Source: Nonomuraea guangzhouensis (lineage in GTDB: Bacteria > Actinomycetota > Actinomycetes > Streptosporangiales > Streptosporangiaceae). Taken from it: a DNA stretch of 64,000 nucleotides. Shown here piece by piece: positions 15,778-24,439 of the stretch. The notes beneath the pieces were generated by a model that was given only the letters and a program-made list of their open reading frames with translations, was not told the DNA's origin and searched no databases. The stretch spans positions 1 through 64,000 of the forward strand of contig NZ_JAHKRM010000040.1 of the NCBI RefSeq assembly GCF_019396345.1. The letters are read 5' to 3'. The translations under genes and the position numbers were made by a program. Each line of letters starts with the position of its first letter. The first letter of the stretch is position 1.

Positions 15778-16152
15778 GTGGTCACAGAGAAGCCACCACC
15801 CGCGCTCGATGCGATGATGACGACCGACGACCTCACGGCGGCGCAGGCCGACGCCACGAGGTGGCGGTACGGCTTCCTCGTCGTCGTGACGGGGATCGTC
15901 GCGATCCTGGTGGCCTTCGGGGCCGCCGTGTTCGCCACGAAGGAGTTCGCGGCGTTGTTCGCGGGCGTGGCCGGGGTGGTGGGCACGATCATCGGCGCCT
16001 ACTTCGGCGTGCAGGCCGGGCAGTCGGGAAAGGCCCGGGTGGAGGCCGAACTGGCCAGGTCACAGGAGCTGGTAGTGCGGTTGGCGGCATATGTTGGCAC
16101 TGAGAACGCGCCCCGTGTCATCGATGAAGTGCTCGGCCGGCGCCGAAGCTGA
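15778..16152 (+). CDS. Small membrane protein with two transmembrane helices
   Basis: This 124-residue protein has a short cytoplasmic N-terminus, two membrane helices (GFLVVVTGIVAILVAFGAAV and FAALFAGVAGVVGTIIGAYF) separated by a few residues, and a helical, charged C-terminal tail (ARVEAELARSQELVVRLAAY). GTG 15778 is chosen because AGGAGG lies four bases before it. The family is not recognised. It ends six bases before hyuA and may be cotranscribed with it. Confidence 0.65.
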   Translation: MVTEKPPPALDAMMTTDDLTAAQADATRWRYGFLVVVTGIVAILVAFGAAVFATKEFAALFAGVAGVVGTIIGAYFGVQAGQSGKARVEAELARSQELVVRLAAYVGTENAPRVIDEVLGRRRS

Positions 16153-16158
16153 GGAGCC

Positions 16159-18165
16159 ATGCGTAGCGTCCGTATCGGAGTCGACACCGGCGGCACCTTC
16201 ACCGATGTGGTGGCGGTGGACGACCAGACCGGTGAGATCGTCACGACCAAGACCCCCTCGACCCCGGCGAACCCGGCCGACGGATTCGTCAGGGGCATCG
16301 AGAAGCTGGGCCGGCTCGACGCGAGTTCCGTCGTGCACGGCACCACCGTGGCCACCAACCAACTGCTCGAGGACCGGATCGCGAACCTGGGGTTCATCAC
16401 GACCGAGGGTTTCGAGTACATCCTGGAGATCGCCCGGCAGAGCGTGCCCGACGGCTATGGCAACTCCTACTTCTGGGTCAAACCACCGAGGATCGTCCCG
16501 ATCCACCTGGTCAAGACCATCGGGGGGCGTCTCGACCACACCGGAGCCGAGGTGCGCCCGTTCGCCGAGGAGCAGGCCGCCGAGGTGGCGCGCTGGTTCA
16601 AGGCCAGGGGCGTCACCGCGATCGGGGTGTGCTTCCTGCACTCGTACGCCAATCCGGACCACGAACGCCGCATGCGGGACGTGCTGGCCCGCGAGCACCC
16701 CGAGGCGGTCGTCTCGCTGTCGAGCGACGTGCTGCGCGAATACCGCGAGTACGAGCGGTCGGTCACCACGCTCGTGGACGCGGCGGTCAAGCCGACGATG
16801 CGCCGTTACCTGGCCAACCTGTCGGCCCGGCTCGGCATGCCGTTCTCGGTGATGAAGTCCAACGGCGGCGTGCTGTCGGCCCGCGAGGTCGTCAACCAGC
16901 CGATCACCACGGTGCTGTCAGGACCCGCGGCCGGCGCGCTGGGCGCGGCGCTCATCGCGTCCACGGCGGGGCACCCGTCGGTGATCACCCTGGACGGCGG
17001 CGGCACCTCCACCGACGTCTCCGTGGTGATCGAGGGCGAGCCGTCCATCACCACCGAGGGTGCCATCGGCCGCTACCCGTGCAAGATCCCGATGATCGAC
17101 ATCGTCACCGTCGGCGCGGGCGGCGGCTCCATCGCCTGGATCTCGCCCGAGGGCACGCTGAAGGTCGGCCCCAGGTCGGCGGGGGCCGATCCCGGACCGC
17201 TCTGCTACGGCCGGGGCGGCACCGAGGTGACGGTCACCGACGCGCACGTCTTCCTCGGCCGCATCCCGCCGCACCTGCTCGGCGGCGAGATCCCGCTCGA
17301 CGTTGCGGCCGCGCGCACCGGCATCGAGGGGCTGGCCGACAAGCTCGGGCTCAGCGCCGAGCGGACCGCGACGGGCATCCTGGAGATCAGCGCGTTCAAC
17401 CAGAGCAACGCCATCCGCCAGCTCACCGTCAAGCGCGGGCTCGACGTGCGGGACTTCCCGCTGGTGACCTTCGGCGGCTCGGGGCCGCTGCTGGCCTGCC
17501 GGCTGATCGACATCCTGGGCCTGCCCGCGGTGATCGTGCCGCCCGATCCGGGCAACGTGTCGGCGTTCGGCCTGCTCACGGTGGATGTCAAGAACGACTA
17601 CGTGCGTACGTACGTCACCCGCGACCTGTCCCTGGAGACGGCCGGGGAGATCTTCCGCGAGCTGGAGGGCGAGGCGGCGCAGGCGCTCGACCGGGAGGGC
17701 TTCGACGACCCGGTCTACGCCCGCAGCGCCGACCTGCGTTACTACGGCCAGGCGTACGAGGTGCGCGTGGCCGCCCCGGCGGGCGAGGTGGACGAGGAGT
17801 GGCGCCGGGAGGTGCTGGACCGCTTCCACGCGGCGCACGAGAAGCTCTACGGCTACGGCTACCGCGACGACGAGCGGCACGGCGTCGAATGGGTCAACCT
17901 GCGTGTCTCCGGCATCGGCCCCATCACCCGCCCGGCCATCCGCCGCAGGGAGCCCCGCGACGGCGAGCGGCCGGCGGCGGCGACCAGGAGCGTGCACTTC
18001 GAGTCGGCCGCCGACACGCCGATCCACCAGCGGTCCGACCTGGACCCCGGGACCGTGGTCGAGGGCCCGGCGGTCATCGAGGAGTACGGCTCGACGATCC
18101 CCATCCATCCCGGCTTCACCGCCGAGGTGGACGAGTACGGCAACGTGGAGGTACGGCGTGGCTGA
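16159..18165 (+). CDS. hyuA: Hydantoinase/oxoprolinase family protein, subunit A
   Basis: This 668-residue HyuA-type subunit belongs to the ATP-dependent N-methylhydantoinase/5-oxoprolinase/acetone-carboxylase family. The actin-like ATPase phosphate loop GVDTGGTFTDVV is at residues 6-17, with further nucleotide-binding motifs VLSGPAAGALGAALIA and TLDGGGTSTDVSVV. It needs the HyuB subunit encoded downstream, with which it overlaps by 8 bp. The family opens cyclic amides or carboxylates ketones using ATP, so here it may act on a lactam or ketone derived from the cluster's unknown substrate. GAGGAG precedes the ATG. Confidence 0.92.
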   Translation: MRSVRIGVDTGGTFTDVVAVDDQTGEIVTTKTPSTPANPADGFVRGIEKLGRLDASSVVHGTTVATNQLLEDRIANLGFITTEGFEYILEIARQSVPDGYGNSYFWVKPPRIVPIHLVKTIGGRLDHTGAEVRPFAEEQAAEVARWFKARGVTAIGVCFLHSYANPDHERRMRDVLAREHPEAVVSLSSDVLREYREYERSVTTLVDAAVKPTMRRYLANLSARLGMPFSVMKSNGGVLSAREVVNQPITTVLSGPAAGALGAALIASTAGHPSVITLDGGGTSTDVSVVIEGEPSITTEGAIGRYPCKIPMIDIVTVGAGGGSIAWISPEGTLKVGPRSAGADPGPLCYGRGGTEVTVTDAHVFLGRIPPHLLGGEIPLDVAAARTGIEGLADKLGLSAERTATGILEISAFNQSNAIRQLTVKRGLDVRDFPLVTFGGSGPLLACRLIDILGLPAVIVPPDPGNVSAFGLLTVDVKNDYVRTYVTRDLSLETAGEIFRELEGEAAQALDREGFDDPVYARSADLRYYGQAYEVRVAAPAGEVDEEWRREVLDRFHAAHEKLYGYGYRDDERHGVEWVNLRVSGIGPITRPAIRRREPRDGERPAAATRSVHFESAADTPIHQRSDLDPGTVVEGPAVIEEYGSTIPIHPGFTAEVDEYGNVEVRRG

Positions 18166-19966
18166 CCCCGTTCTCGTCGAGATCGTCGAGGGCACCCTGG
18201 CCTCCGTGGAGAAGGAGGTCGAGACGGCGATCGCGCGTACCGCCCGCTCGCCGATGATCCGCGACGCGCACGACTTCCGCGCGGGCATCCACGACGCCCG
18301 GCTGCGCAAGCTGACCGGCCGCTCCTACAGCGCGCTCGTCCAGCCGATCGTCCGTGACTTCCCGATCGACACGATGAAGCCCGGCGACGTCTACTTCCAC
18401 AACGACGTCTACCTGTCCGAAGGCGGGATCGGCCACCTGCCCGACCTGTGCGTCACCGTCCCGGTCTTCCACGACGGCTCTGTGGTGGCCTTCGTGCAGG
18501 CGTTCGGGCACCACGACGACATCGGCGGCTCGGTGCCCGGCTCGATGCCCTCGCACGCGCGCAGCGTGTTCGAGGAGGGGCTGATGGTCCCGCCGACCAA
18601 GCTGTGGGACGCGGGCGTGCCCAACGAGGCCGTGCTGCGCATCATGACCCGCAACTCGCGCATGCCCGACTCGCTGGCGGGCGACCTGGACGCCGAGTGC
18701 TCGGCCTGCCTCATGGGGGCGCGCCGCCTGGGCGAGCTGTTCGACAGGTACGGCAAGGCCGAGGTCGAGGAGTGCTTCGACGCGATCATCGGCAAGACGA
18801 CGGAGACGTTCCGGCGCGAGCTGCTGGCCAAGATTCCCGAGGGCACCTACGTCTGGGAGGACTACGCCGAGCACGACGGCGTGGACGAGCCGAGACTGCA
18901 CGCCCAGCGGATCACGCTCACCGTCGACCACGCGGCGGACGCCCCGCTGAAGATCGACTTCACCGGCACGTCACCGCAGGCCAAGGGGCCGATCAACCAC
19001 GCGGGTGACTACGCCGACGGCGTGTTCCTGAAGAAGTGGCTGGCCCCCGTCCTGCGCAACCTCGCCGACACCCCCGAGCGCATGGCCGAGCTGGACGTCA
19101 ACGAGGGCGTCGTCCCCCTGATCGAGATGGTCTTCCCGGAGAAGGGGACGCTGCTCACGCCGATCTTCCCCGCGCCCACCAACGCCCGGACGTTCGTGAT
19201 CCTGCGCCTGCTCGGCGTGCTCGCGGGCGTGCTGGCCAAGGCCACCGGCGGCCGCATGCCGGCCGACCAGGAGACGATCCGCTACACCGGCGTCCACGGC
19301 GCCGACGCCGACGGCGTCCCGTACCTGATGAGGGAGGTCCTCGGCGGCGGCTCCGGCGGGCGCTGGTACGCCGACGGCGAGGACACCATCCACGTGGTGC
19401 CCGACTCGCGCAACATCCCGGTCGAGTTCGCCGAGGCGCGCTGGCCGTTCCGGGTCGAGCGGCTGGCGCTGGCCTGCGACTCGGGCGGGCCTGGCATGTT
19501 CAGGGGCGGGCTCGGCTACGACAAGCACATCAGGATGCTCAGGGACGCCTCGTACATGTCGATCGCCGACCGGTCGATCCTGTCGTGCTGGGGCGTCAAC
19601 GGCGGGCTGGCCGGACGGCCGTTCCGGGTCGAGATCGCGGGCAAGGAGATGGAGGGCCTGGTGGACGACCACCAGGTGCAGGCGGGCGAGACCATCCGCA
19701 TCCGGACCACCGGGGGCGGCGGCTGGGGCTCGCCGTACGACCGGGACCCGCGCGCGGTGGCGGCGGACGTCCGCGACGGCAAGGTGTCGATCGCGGGCGC
19801 CCTGGGCGACTACGGCGTGGTGCTGGACGGCGACCGCATCGACGAGCAGGGCACCGCCGAGCTCCGCGCCAACCTGCGCCCGCCGGCGGGCCGCTTCTTC
19901 GACCGCGGCCCCGGCTACGCGAAGCTGTCGGGCGGCCGCTCCTACGCGGAGGTGGACGAACTCTAG
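18158..19966 (+). CDS. hyuB: Hydantoinase B/oxoprolinase family protein, subunit B
   Basis: This 602-residue partner subunit has the family hallmarks TARSPMIRDAHDFRAGIHDA, GDVYFHNDVYLSEGGIGHLP, FGHHDDIGGSVPGSM and the C-terminal GETIRIRTTGGGGWGSP. Its GTG 18158 lies inside the 3' end of hyuA (8-bp overlap), so coupling is certain. Together they form an ATP-dependent cyclic-amidase-like or carboxylase-like enzyme. After its stop, a 26-bp palindrome precedes the MocA-type gene. Confidence 0.92.
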   Translation: MADPVLVEIVEGTLASVEKEVETAIARTARSPMIRDAHDFRAGIHDARLRKLTGRSYSALVQPIVRDFPIDTMKPGDVYFHNDVYLSEGGIGHLPDLCVTVPVFHDGSVVAFVQAFGHHDDIGGSVPGSMPSHARSVFEEGLMVPPTKLWDAGVPNEAVLRIMTRNSRMPDSLAGDLDAECSACLMGARRLGELFDRYGKAEVEECFDAIIGKTTETFRRELLAKIPEGTYVWEDYAEHDGVDEPRLHAQRITLTVDHAADAPLKIDFTGTSPQAKGPINHAGDYADGVFLKKWLAPVLRNLADTPERMAELDVNEGVVPLIEMVFPEKGTLLTPIFPAPTNARTFVILRLLGVLAGVLAKATGGRMPADQETIRYTGVHGADADGVPYLMREVLGGGSGGRWYADGEDTIHVVPDSRNIPVEFAEARWPFRVERLALACDSGGPGMFRGGLGYDKHIRMLRDASYMSIADRSILSCWGVNGGLAGRPFRVEIAGKEMEGLVDDHQVQAGETIRIRTTGGGGWGSPYDRDPRAVAADVRDGKVSIAGALGDYGVVLDGDRIDEQGTAELRANLRPPAGRFFDRGPGYAKLSGGRSYAEVDEL

Positions 19967-19982
19967 GCTGCCATGATGGGCA

Positions 19983-20008
19983 CCATTTCCGGATAAATCC
20001 AGAAATGG
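19983..20008. repeat. 26-bp near-perfect palindrome overlapping a ribosome site
   Basis: Arms CCATTTCCGGAT and ATCCAGAAATGG flank an AA centre with one mismatch. Its last bases form the start of the GGAGG ribosome site of the downstream MocA-type gene. Seventeen of its bases (19985-20001) recur exactly, inverted, at 43130-43146, and TTATCCRGAAAT recurs in the palindrome at 22496-22521. Confidence 0.6.
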
Positions 20009-20017
20009 AGGACGCCA

Positions 20018-20905
20018 ATGCGCGTCGCCCTCGCCGGTCTTGCCACCAGCCATCCCTTCACCGACGCCCACACCCTGGCCCGCCACGCGGACCTGCTGGT
20101 GTGGGAGGAGGACCCGGAGCGGCTGACGCGCTTCACCGAGGCGCACCCCGCCGCCAAGGTGCTGCCGAGCCTGGCCGCGCTGCTGGCCGCCGAGCCCGAC
20201 GGCGTGGTGCTGACCGTGCCGAACCCACGGGTGCCCGAAGCGCTGGCGGCCGTGCTCGGCACCGGTGCGGCCTGCTTCGTGAACAAGCCCGCCGTCGCCA
20301 CCCGCGCCCAGCTGCGCGAGCTGGACCGGCTGCCGATCCACGACCGCGTGCTGTCCAGCTCGGTGCTCCGCTTCGCCCCGGCCTTCGCCGGAACGCGGGT
20401 GGACCCCGCCGACGTGCTCGCGGTCCGGGCCACCGTACGGCATGACGTCGGCCTCTGGGCCAACGGCTACAACGCCTGGCAGGACACCCCCGGTGAGGGC
20501 GGCGGGACGCTGGTGACCATGGGGATCCACGGCGTGGAGCTGCTGGTCGCGCTGCTCGGCCCGGACGTACGGCTGGCCGGCGCGGCCTCGGCCACCCGGC
20601 ACTACGCGGGACTGCGCTCGGAGGACACCGGCGTCATGGCCCTGCGCTGGGGCAACGGCGTCACGGGCACCGTCGAGATCCTCGGCGTGACCGACGAGGA
20701 GTCCTACACCGTCACCGTCCACCGTCGCGGCGGCAGCGACGCCATCGTGATCGAGGGCGGCGACGACCACGTCCGGGGCCTCGGCTACGAGGGGACCATC
20801 GAGGCGTTCCTGGCCATGATCGGGGGCGCGCCGAGCCCCGTCCCGTGGGCGCAGACCCGGGCCATCCTGGAGATCCTGGTCGCGGCGCGCGAGAGCGCCC
20901 ATTGA
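20018..20905 (+). CDS. Gfo/Idh/MocA-family oxidoreductase
   Basis: This 295-residue NAD(P)-dependent dehydrogenase has an N-terminal Rossmann domain that is divergent at the dinucleotide loop (RVALAGLATSHPFTDA instead of a plain GxGxxG), the family lysine in CFVNKPAVATRAQL (the EKP-type motif), and a C-terminal domain with GGGTLVTMGIHGVELLVALL supplying the conserved histidine. The family oxidises sugars, inositols and their derivatives. It sits between HyuB and the epimerase in the first half of the cluster. GGAGG lies directly upstream, at the edge of a palindrome. Confidence 0.85.
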   Translation: MRVALAGLATSHPFTDAHTLARHADLLVWEEDPERLTRFTEAHPAAKVLPSLAALLAAEPDGVVLTVPNPRVPEALAAVLGTGAACFVNKPAVATRAQLRELDRLPIHDRVLSSSVLRFAPAFAGTRVDPADVLAVRATVRHDVGLWANGYNAWQDTPGEGGGTLVTMGIHGVELLVALLGPDVRLAGAASATRHYAGLRSEDTGVMALRWGNGVTGTVEILGVTDEESYTVTVHRRGGSDAIVIEGGDDHVRGLGYEGTIEAFLAMIGGAPSPVPWAQTRAILEILVAARESAH

Positions 20906-20923
20906 CAGCCGAACTCCGCCGCA

Positions 20924-20943
20924 GTTACGGTCTGGACCGTAAA
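20924..20943. promoter_or_regulatory. Cluster operator A
   Basis: GTTACGGTC-TG-GACCGTAAA, with perfect 8-bp arms TTACGGTC/GACCGTAA, lies 20 bp before the start of the epimerase gene. It is one of six sites with the consensus ATTWCGGTC-N2-GRCCGWAAT in the 20-40 kb cluster. Confidence 0.65.
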
Positions 20944-20963
20944 TACGTAACGGAGGAGAGTGC

Positions 20964-21971
20964 GTGCGGACGACAGTGGAACTCGAGGAGCGGCTGGCGC
21001 GGCCGGGCGACGCCCTCGTCGAAGACCTGGGCAAGCTGGACGGCGACATCCTGATCCTCGGCGCGGGCGGCAAGCTCGGCCCGAGCCTGGTCCGGCTGGC
21101 GCTCAACGCCACGCGCGGCGACCGGCGGATCATCGCGGTGTCCCGGTTCTCCGAACCCGGGCTGGCCCGGGCGCTCCAGGACGACGGCGCCACCGTGGTC
21201 GCCGCCGACGTGGCCGACGAGGGGGCGCTGCGCGAGCTGCCGGACGCGCCGAACGTGGTGTTCCTGGTCGGCGCCAAGTTCGGCACCGAGGGCCGCGAGC
21301 ACGCCACCTGGTTCACCAACGCGTACCTGCCCGGCCGGGTCGCGGACCGGTTCAGGGACGCCAGGATCGCCGCCCTGTCCACCGGCAACGTCTACCCGCT
21401 CGTCCCCGTCACCAGCGGCGGCAGCACCGAGGGCTCGCCGACCGGGCCCGTCGGCGACTACGCGATGAGCTGCCTGGGCAGGGAGCGGGTGCTGTCGCAC
21501 TTCGCGGAGGCGAACGGCACGCGCATGTCGCTGATCCGGCTCAACTACGCCGTCGAGCTCCGCTACGGCGTGCTCGTCGACCTGGCCGGGAAGATCCTGG
21601 CCGGGGAGCCGATCGACCTGTCCACCGGCCAGGTCAACGTGGTGTGGCAGGGCTACGCCAACGAGGTCGTGCTCCGCTCGCTGCTGCTCGCCGAGTCGCC
21701 GCCGTACGTGCTCAACGTGACGGGACCCGAGCTGATCTCGGTGCGGCAGGCGGCGCGGGACCTCGGCGCGGCGCTGGGCAAGGAGCCGGTGTTCACCGGC
21801 GAGGAGGCGCCCACGGCGCTGCTGTCGAACGCCGGCAGGTGCCATCGCCTGTTCGGCTACCCGGAGCTCACGCCCGCCGAGCTGATCGAGCACACGGCCC
21901 GCTGGGTGGCGGACGGTGGCCCGCTGCTCGGCAAGCCCACCAAGTTCGAACGCCGTGACGGCCGCTTCTAA
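20964..21971 (+). CDS. NAD-dependent epimerase/dehydratase family protein
   Basis: This 335-residue extended-SDR protein has a Rossmann motif preceded by a 28-residue leader: GDILILGAGGKLGPSLVRLA, and later NVVFLVGAKFGTEG. The active-site region reads STGNVYPL, then DYAMSCLGRERVL, so the canonical YxxxK appears as YAMSC and the catalytic lysine is missing. Known family members epimerise or dehydrate sugars and sugar acids. GTG 20964 follows GGAGGA. Operator A just upstream suggests it begins its own transcript with the DapA-like gene that follows. Confidence 0.8.
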   Translation: MRTTVELEERLARPGDALVEDLGKLDGDILILGAGGKLGPSLVRLALNATRGDRRIIAVSRFSEPGLARALQDDGATVVAADVADEGALRELPDAPNVVFLVGAKFGTEGREHATWFTNAYLPGRVADRFRDARIAALSTGNVYPLVPVTSGGSTEGSPTGPVGDYAMSCLGRERVLSHFAEANGTRMSLIRLNYAVELRYGVLVDLAGKILAGEPIDLSTGQVNVVWQGYANEVVLRSLLLAESPPYVLNVTGPELISVRQAARDLGAALGKEPVFTGEEAPTALLSNAGRCHRLFGYPELTPAELIEHTARWVADGGPLLGKPTKFERRDGRF

Positions 21972-22026
21972 CCGTTCGCCCTGCCCATTGACTGCCCGCC
22001 CTGCCCGATGACCGAAGGGATTCGAC

Positions 22027-23082
22027 GTGCTCAGCACGGTTCCAGACGCACAGCTGTCCGTGCGTGACCTGTTCAGGCGCGGCCTGGTGATTCCGGCCCA
22101 CCCGCTGGCGCTGACCGAGGACAGGAAGCTGGACGAGCGCCGCCAGCGGGCGCTGACCCGCTACTACGTCGAGGCCGGCGCGGGCGGGCTGGCGGTGGGC
22201 GTGCACACCACGCAGTTCGCCATCCACGGCACCGACCTCCTGCCGCCGGTGCTGGAGCTGGCCGCGCGTACGGCCGGCGAGTACGAGCGCGAGGTCGTCC
22301 TGGTGGCCGGGGCGACCGGGACCACGCGGCAGGCCGTGGCGGAGGCCGAGCTGGCCAGGTCGCTCGGCTACCACATGGTGCTGCTGAGCCCGTGCCGGGA
22401 ACTGGACGAGGACGGGCTGATCGAGCGGGCGCGGGCGGTGGGCGAGGTGCTGCCGGTGATCGGCTTCTACCTGCAGCCCGCCGTCGGCGGTCGCACCTTA
22501 TCCAGAAATTTCTGGACAAGGTTGGCGTCGATTGAGTCCGTGGTAGGCATCAAGGTCGCCCCCTTCGACCGTTACCGCACGCTCGACGTGCTCCACGGCG
22601 TGGTGCGGGCCGGGCGCGCGGCCGAGGTGGCCCTGTACACCGGCAACGACGACCACATCCTGGCCGACCTCGTCACCACGCACCGGGTTGTCGTGGACGG
22701 GCGCGAGGTCGAGATCGAGTTCGTCGGCGGGCTGCTCGGCCAGTGGGCGGTCTGGGTGCGGCGGGCGGTCGAGCTGCTGGAGGAGGCCAAGCTGGCCCGT
22801 GCGGGCGACGACGCGGCCGTCCGGCGGCTGCTCACCCTCGACGGCCACCTCACCGACGCCAACGCCGCCATCTTCGACTCGGCGAACGGCTTCCACGGCT
22901 GCATCCCCGGCATCCACGAGGTGCTGCGCCGCCAGGGGCTGCTGGCCGGGCGCTGGTGCCTGGACCCGGCGGAGGAGCTCTCGCCGGGGCAGCTCGCGGA
23001 GCTCGACCGCATCTGGGCCGCCTACCCGTGGCTGCGCGACGACGACTTCGTCAGCGACGGCTTGTCCCGCTGGCTGGCCTGA
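22027..23082 (+). CDS. DapA-family aldolase/lyase 1
   Basis: This 351-residue TIM-barrel protein belongs to the dihydrodipicolinate synthase/N-acetylneuraminate lyase superfamily of Schiff-base aldolases. The active-site tyrosine lies in GFYLQPAVGG and the Schiff-base lysine in VVGIKVAPFDRYRTLD. The role is more likely a sugar-acid or keto-acid aldolase than lysine synthesis, given the neighbours. A TTA codon (22498-22500) and a 26-bp palindrome (22496-22521) sit inside the gene in an AT-rich patch encoding LSRNFWTRLASIES, unlike the surrounding codon use. Confidence 0.87.
   Translation: MLSTVPDAQLSVRDLFRRGLVIPAHPLALTEDRKLDERRQRALTRYYVEAGAGGLAVGVHTTQFAIHGTDLLPPVLELAARTAGEYEREVVLVAGATGTTRQAVAEAELARSLGYHMVLLSPCRELDEDGLIERARAVGEVLPVIGFYLQPAVGGRTLSRNFWTRLASIESVVGIKVAPFDRYRTLDVLHGVVRAGRAAEVALYTGNDDHILADLVTTHRVVVDGREVEIEFVGGLLGQWAVWVRRAVELLEEAKLARAGDDAAVRRLLTLDGHLTDANAAIFDSANGFHGCIPGIHEVLRRQGLLAGRWCLDPAEELSPGQLAELDRIWAAYPWLRDDDFVSDGLSRWLA
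22496..22521. repeat. 26-bp palindrome with TTA codon inside DapA-like gene
   Basis: Arms CCTTATCCAGAAA and TTTCTGGACAAGG form a 13-bp inverted repeat with one mismatch and no spacer, inside coding sequence. It includes the rare leucine codon TTA (22498-22500). The core TTATCCRGAAAT is shared with sites at 19983-20008 and 43130-43146. Confidence 0.6.
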
Positions 23083-23173
23083 CCTCATGCGAGCCCGCGC
23101 CGTCCCCGATCCCGCCGTCCCCACGCATGCGGTCCCCGAGCGCGCGGCGCACGCGGTCCTCGAGCGTGCCGTC

Positions 23174-24400
23174 TCAGAGAGTGAGGCGGTACAGGGTCAG
23201 GGGGCGGCCGCTGGAGCCGCTGGTGAGGTTGCCCGTACGCTCGGCCAGCCCGGCCAGCTCCAGCCGGTGCAGCATCCGCCGGGCCGTGCGCTGCTGGACC
23301 TCGAGGCGGTCGGCGATCTCCCTGGTGGTGAGCGGCTCGTCGCCCGCCGCCGCCCGCGCCTCCAGCAGGCGCTCGATCGTCGCCACCGACAGGCCCACGC
23401 GGCGGGCGATCACCGAGAGGTTCCGTCCCGACGCCGGGACGCCGGCCACCGACTCCAGGACGATGTCCGTGTCGGCGCGCAGCGACAGCACCGCCGCGAC
23501 GTCGCCGATGCGCCGGGCGCGGGCCAGGGCCCGGCGGGCCAGGCTCTCCGCCTCCGCCGCGCTGCGGCCCAGCCCGAAACCCACGCGTACGGCCTGGTTG
23601 TGCGCCGCCAGGCGGCCCAGCATGGGCAGGCCGGTGAAGCCGCCCGTGGCGTCGTACAGCGGGCCCCGGGTGGTGACCAGGAGATGGATGCCGCCCCGGA
23701 AGGCGGCCAGTGTGCCGCCCAGCGCGGTGGCCTCGCGCAGCAGGCCCTCCTCGTTCACCACCTCGATCAGCCCGAGCGCGATCTGCGCGTCCTCCTGCGC
23801 CTGCCCCTCGGCGGTCAGCAGCAGCTGGCGCAGCGCCACCCGGACCGAATGGACGGACGGCGCCAGGCGCAGCACGTGCATCTCGCCGCGCAGCGCCTCG
23901 TGCACCGAGCTGAGGCAGGTGATCACGGGATGGTCGGGGCCGCGCCGGTGGAAGGCGACCGCCTTCTTGGAGGTCATCTCCGGCCGGTAGGAGAGCGTGC
24001 GCAGGGTGTCGGCGGGCAGCCCGGCCTCGGCGAACGTGGCGACCACGTCGGCGGTGGGCAGCGTGTCGATCGACAGCCTGGTCACGTCCTGGCCCTCGTG
24101 CTGCAGCCGTACCAGGGCGCTGAGCAGCGTCGCGCCCGAGTAGTCGACGAACGCGGCGGGACGGGTCAGCGTCTCGGCGTCGCGCGACAGCATGTAAGGC
24201 ACGATGCCGGTGAACAGCCACCCCTCCACGGCGGCGGCGTGCGCCTCGACGATCTCGGGTGCCTGCGACTCGTGGTCGTAGTCGAGCCGCAGCGCGCTGA
24301 CGCCGGGCTGCTCCTCGCACGTGGCCGCGACGTCGTCGACCAGATCATGCGGGCCGACGACCCCGATGACGATTCCCACCCACGCCTCCCTCTCGCTCAT
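23174..24400 (-). CDS. Probable cluster regulator: sensor domain plus two helix-turn-helices
   Basis: This 408-residue protein is not from a regulator family I can name. Its N-terminal half (VGIVIGVVGPHDLVDDVAAT, VEGWLFTGIVPYMLSRD, LRTLSYRPEMTSKKAVAFHR) looks like a ligand-sensing module. Residues about 220-330 resemble a nucleotide-cyclase/GGDEF-like fold (RVGFGLGRSAAEAESLARRA). The C-terminus has two HTH-like segments, LSVIARRVGLSVATIERLLE and LTTREIADRLEVQQRTARRM. Its ATG (24400) lies inside operator B, indicating autoregulation, and it is divergent from the aminotransferase gene. Being the only regulator in the first half of the cluster, it is the best candidate for binding operators A-G. 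Confidence 0.7.
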   Translation of the reverse strand: MSEREAWVGIVIGVVGPHDLVDDVAATCEEQPGVSALRLDYDHESQAPEIVEAHAAAVEGWLFTGIVPYMLSRDAETLTRPAAFVDYSGATLLSALVRLQHEGQDVTRLSIDTLPTADVVATFAEAGLPADTLRTLSYRPEMTSKKAVAFHRRGPDHPVITCLSSVHEALRGEMHVLRLAPSVHSVRVALRQLLLTAEGQAQEDAQIALGLIEVVNEEGLLREATALGGTLAAFRGGIHLLVTTRGPLYDATGGFTGLPMLGRLAAHNQAVRVGFGLGRSAAEAESLARRALARARRIGDVAAVLSLRADTDIVLESVAGVPASGRNLSVIARRVGLSVATIERLLEARAAAGDEPLTTREIADRLEVQQRTARRMLHRLELAGLAERTGNLTSGSSGRPLTLYRLTL

Positions 24401-24418
24401 TTCGGTCAAGACCGCAAT
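24399..24418. promoter_or_regulatory. Cluster operator B
   Basis: ATTTCGGTC-AA-GACCGCAAT overlaps the regulator start codon on the minus strand and lies 21 bp before the divergent aminotransferase start. Arms are 9 bp with one mismatch. Confidence 0.7.
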
Positions 24419-24439
24419 CATATCTTGTGAGGAGCCCCT

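Noticed and set aside
16159..19966. Assignment of HyuAB to a specific reaction such as 5-oxoprolinase or acetone carboxylase
   Set aside because: Members with this architecture open hydantoins, oxoproline or carboxylate ketones; no sequence feature I can read discriminates, so only the family is given.
18971..21388. 805-codon minus-strand frame across HyuB, MocA and epimerase genes
   Set aside because: It covers three well-supported plus-strand genes and encodes only compositionally biased sequence.
23083..23173. Repeats between the convergent DapA-like 1 and regulator genes as another gene-end array
   Set aside because: GGTCC(C/T)CGAGCG recurs, but period and phase are unclear, so it is mentioned only as weak support.
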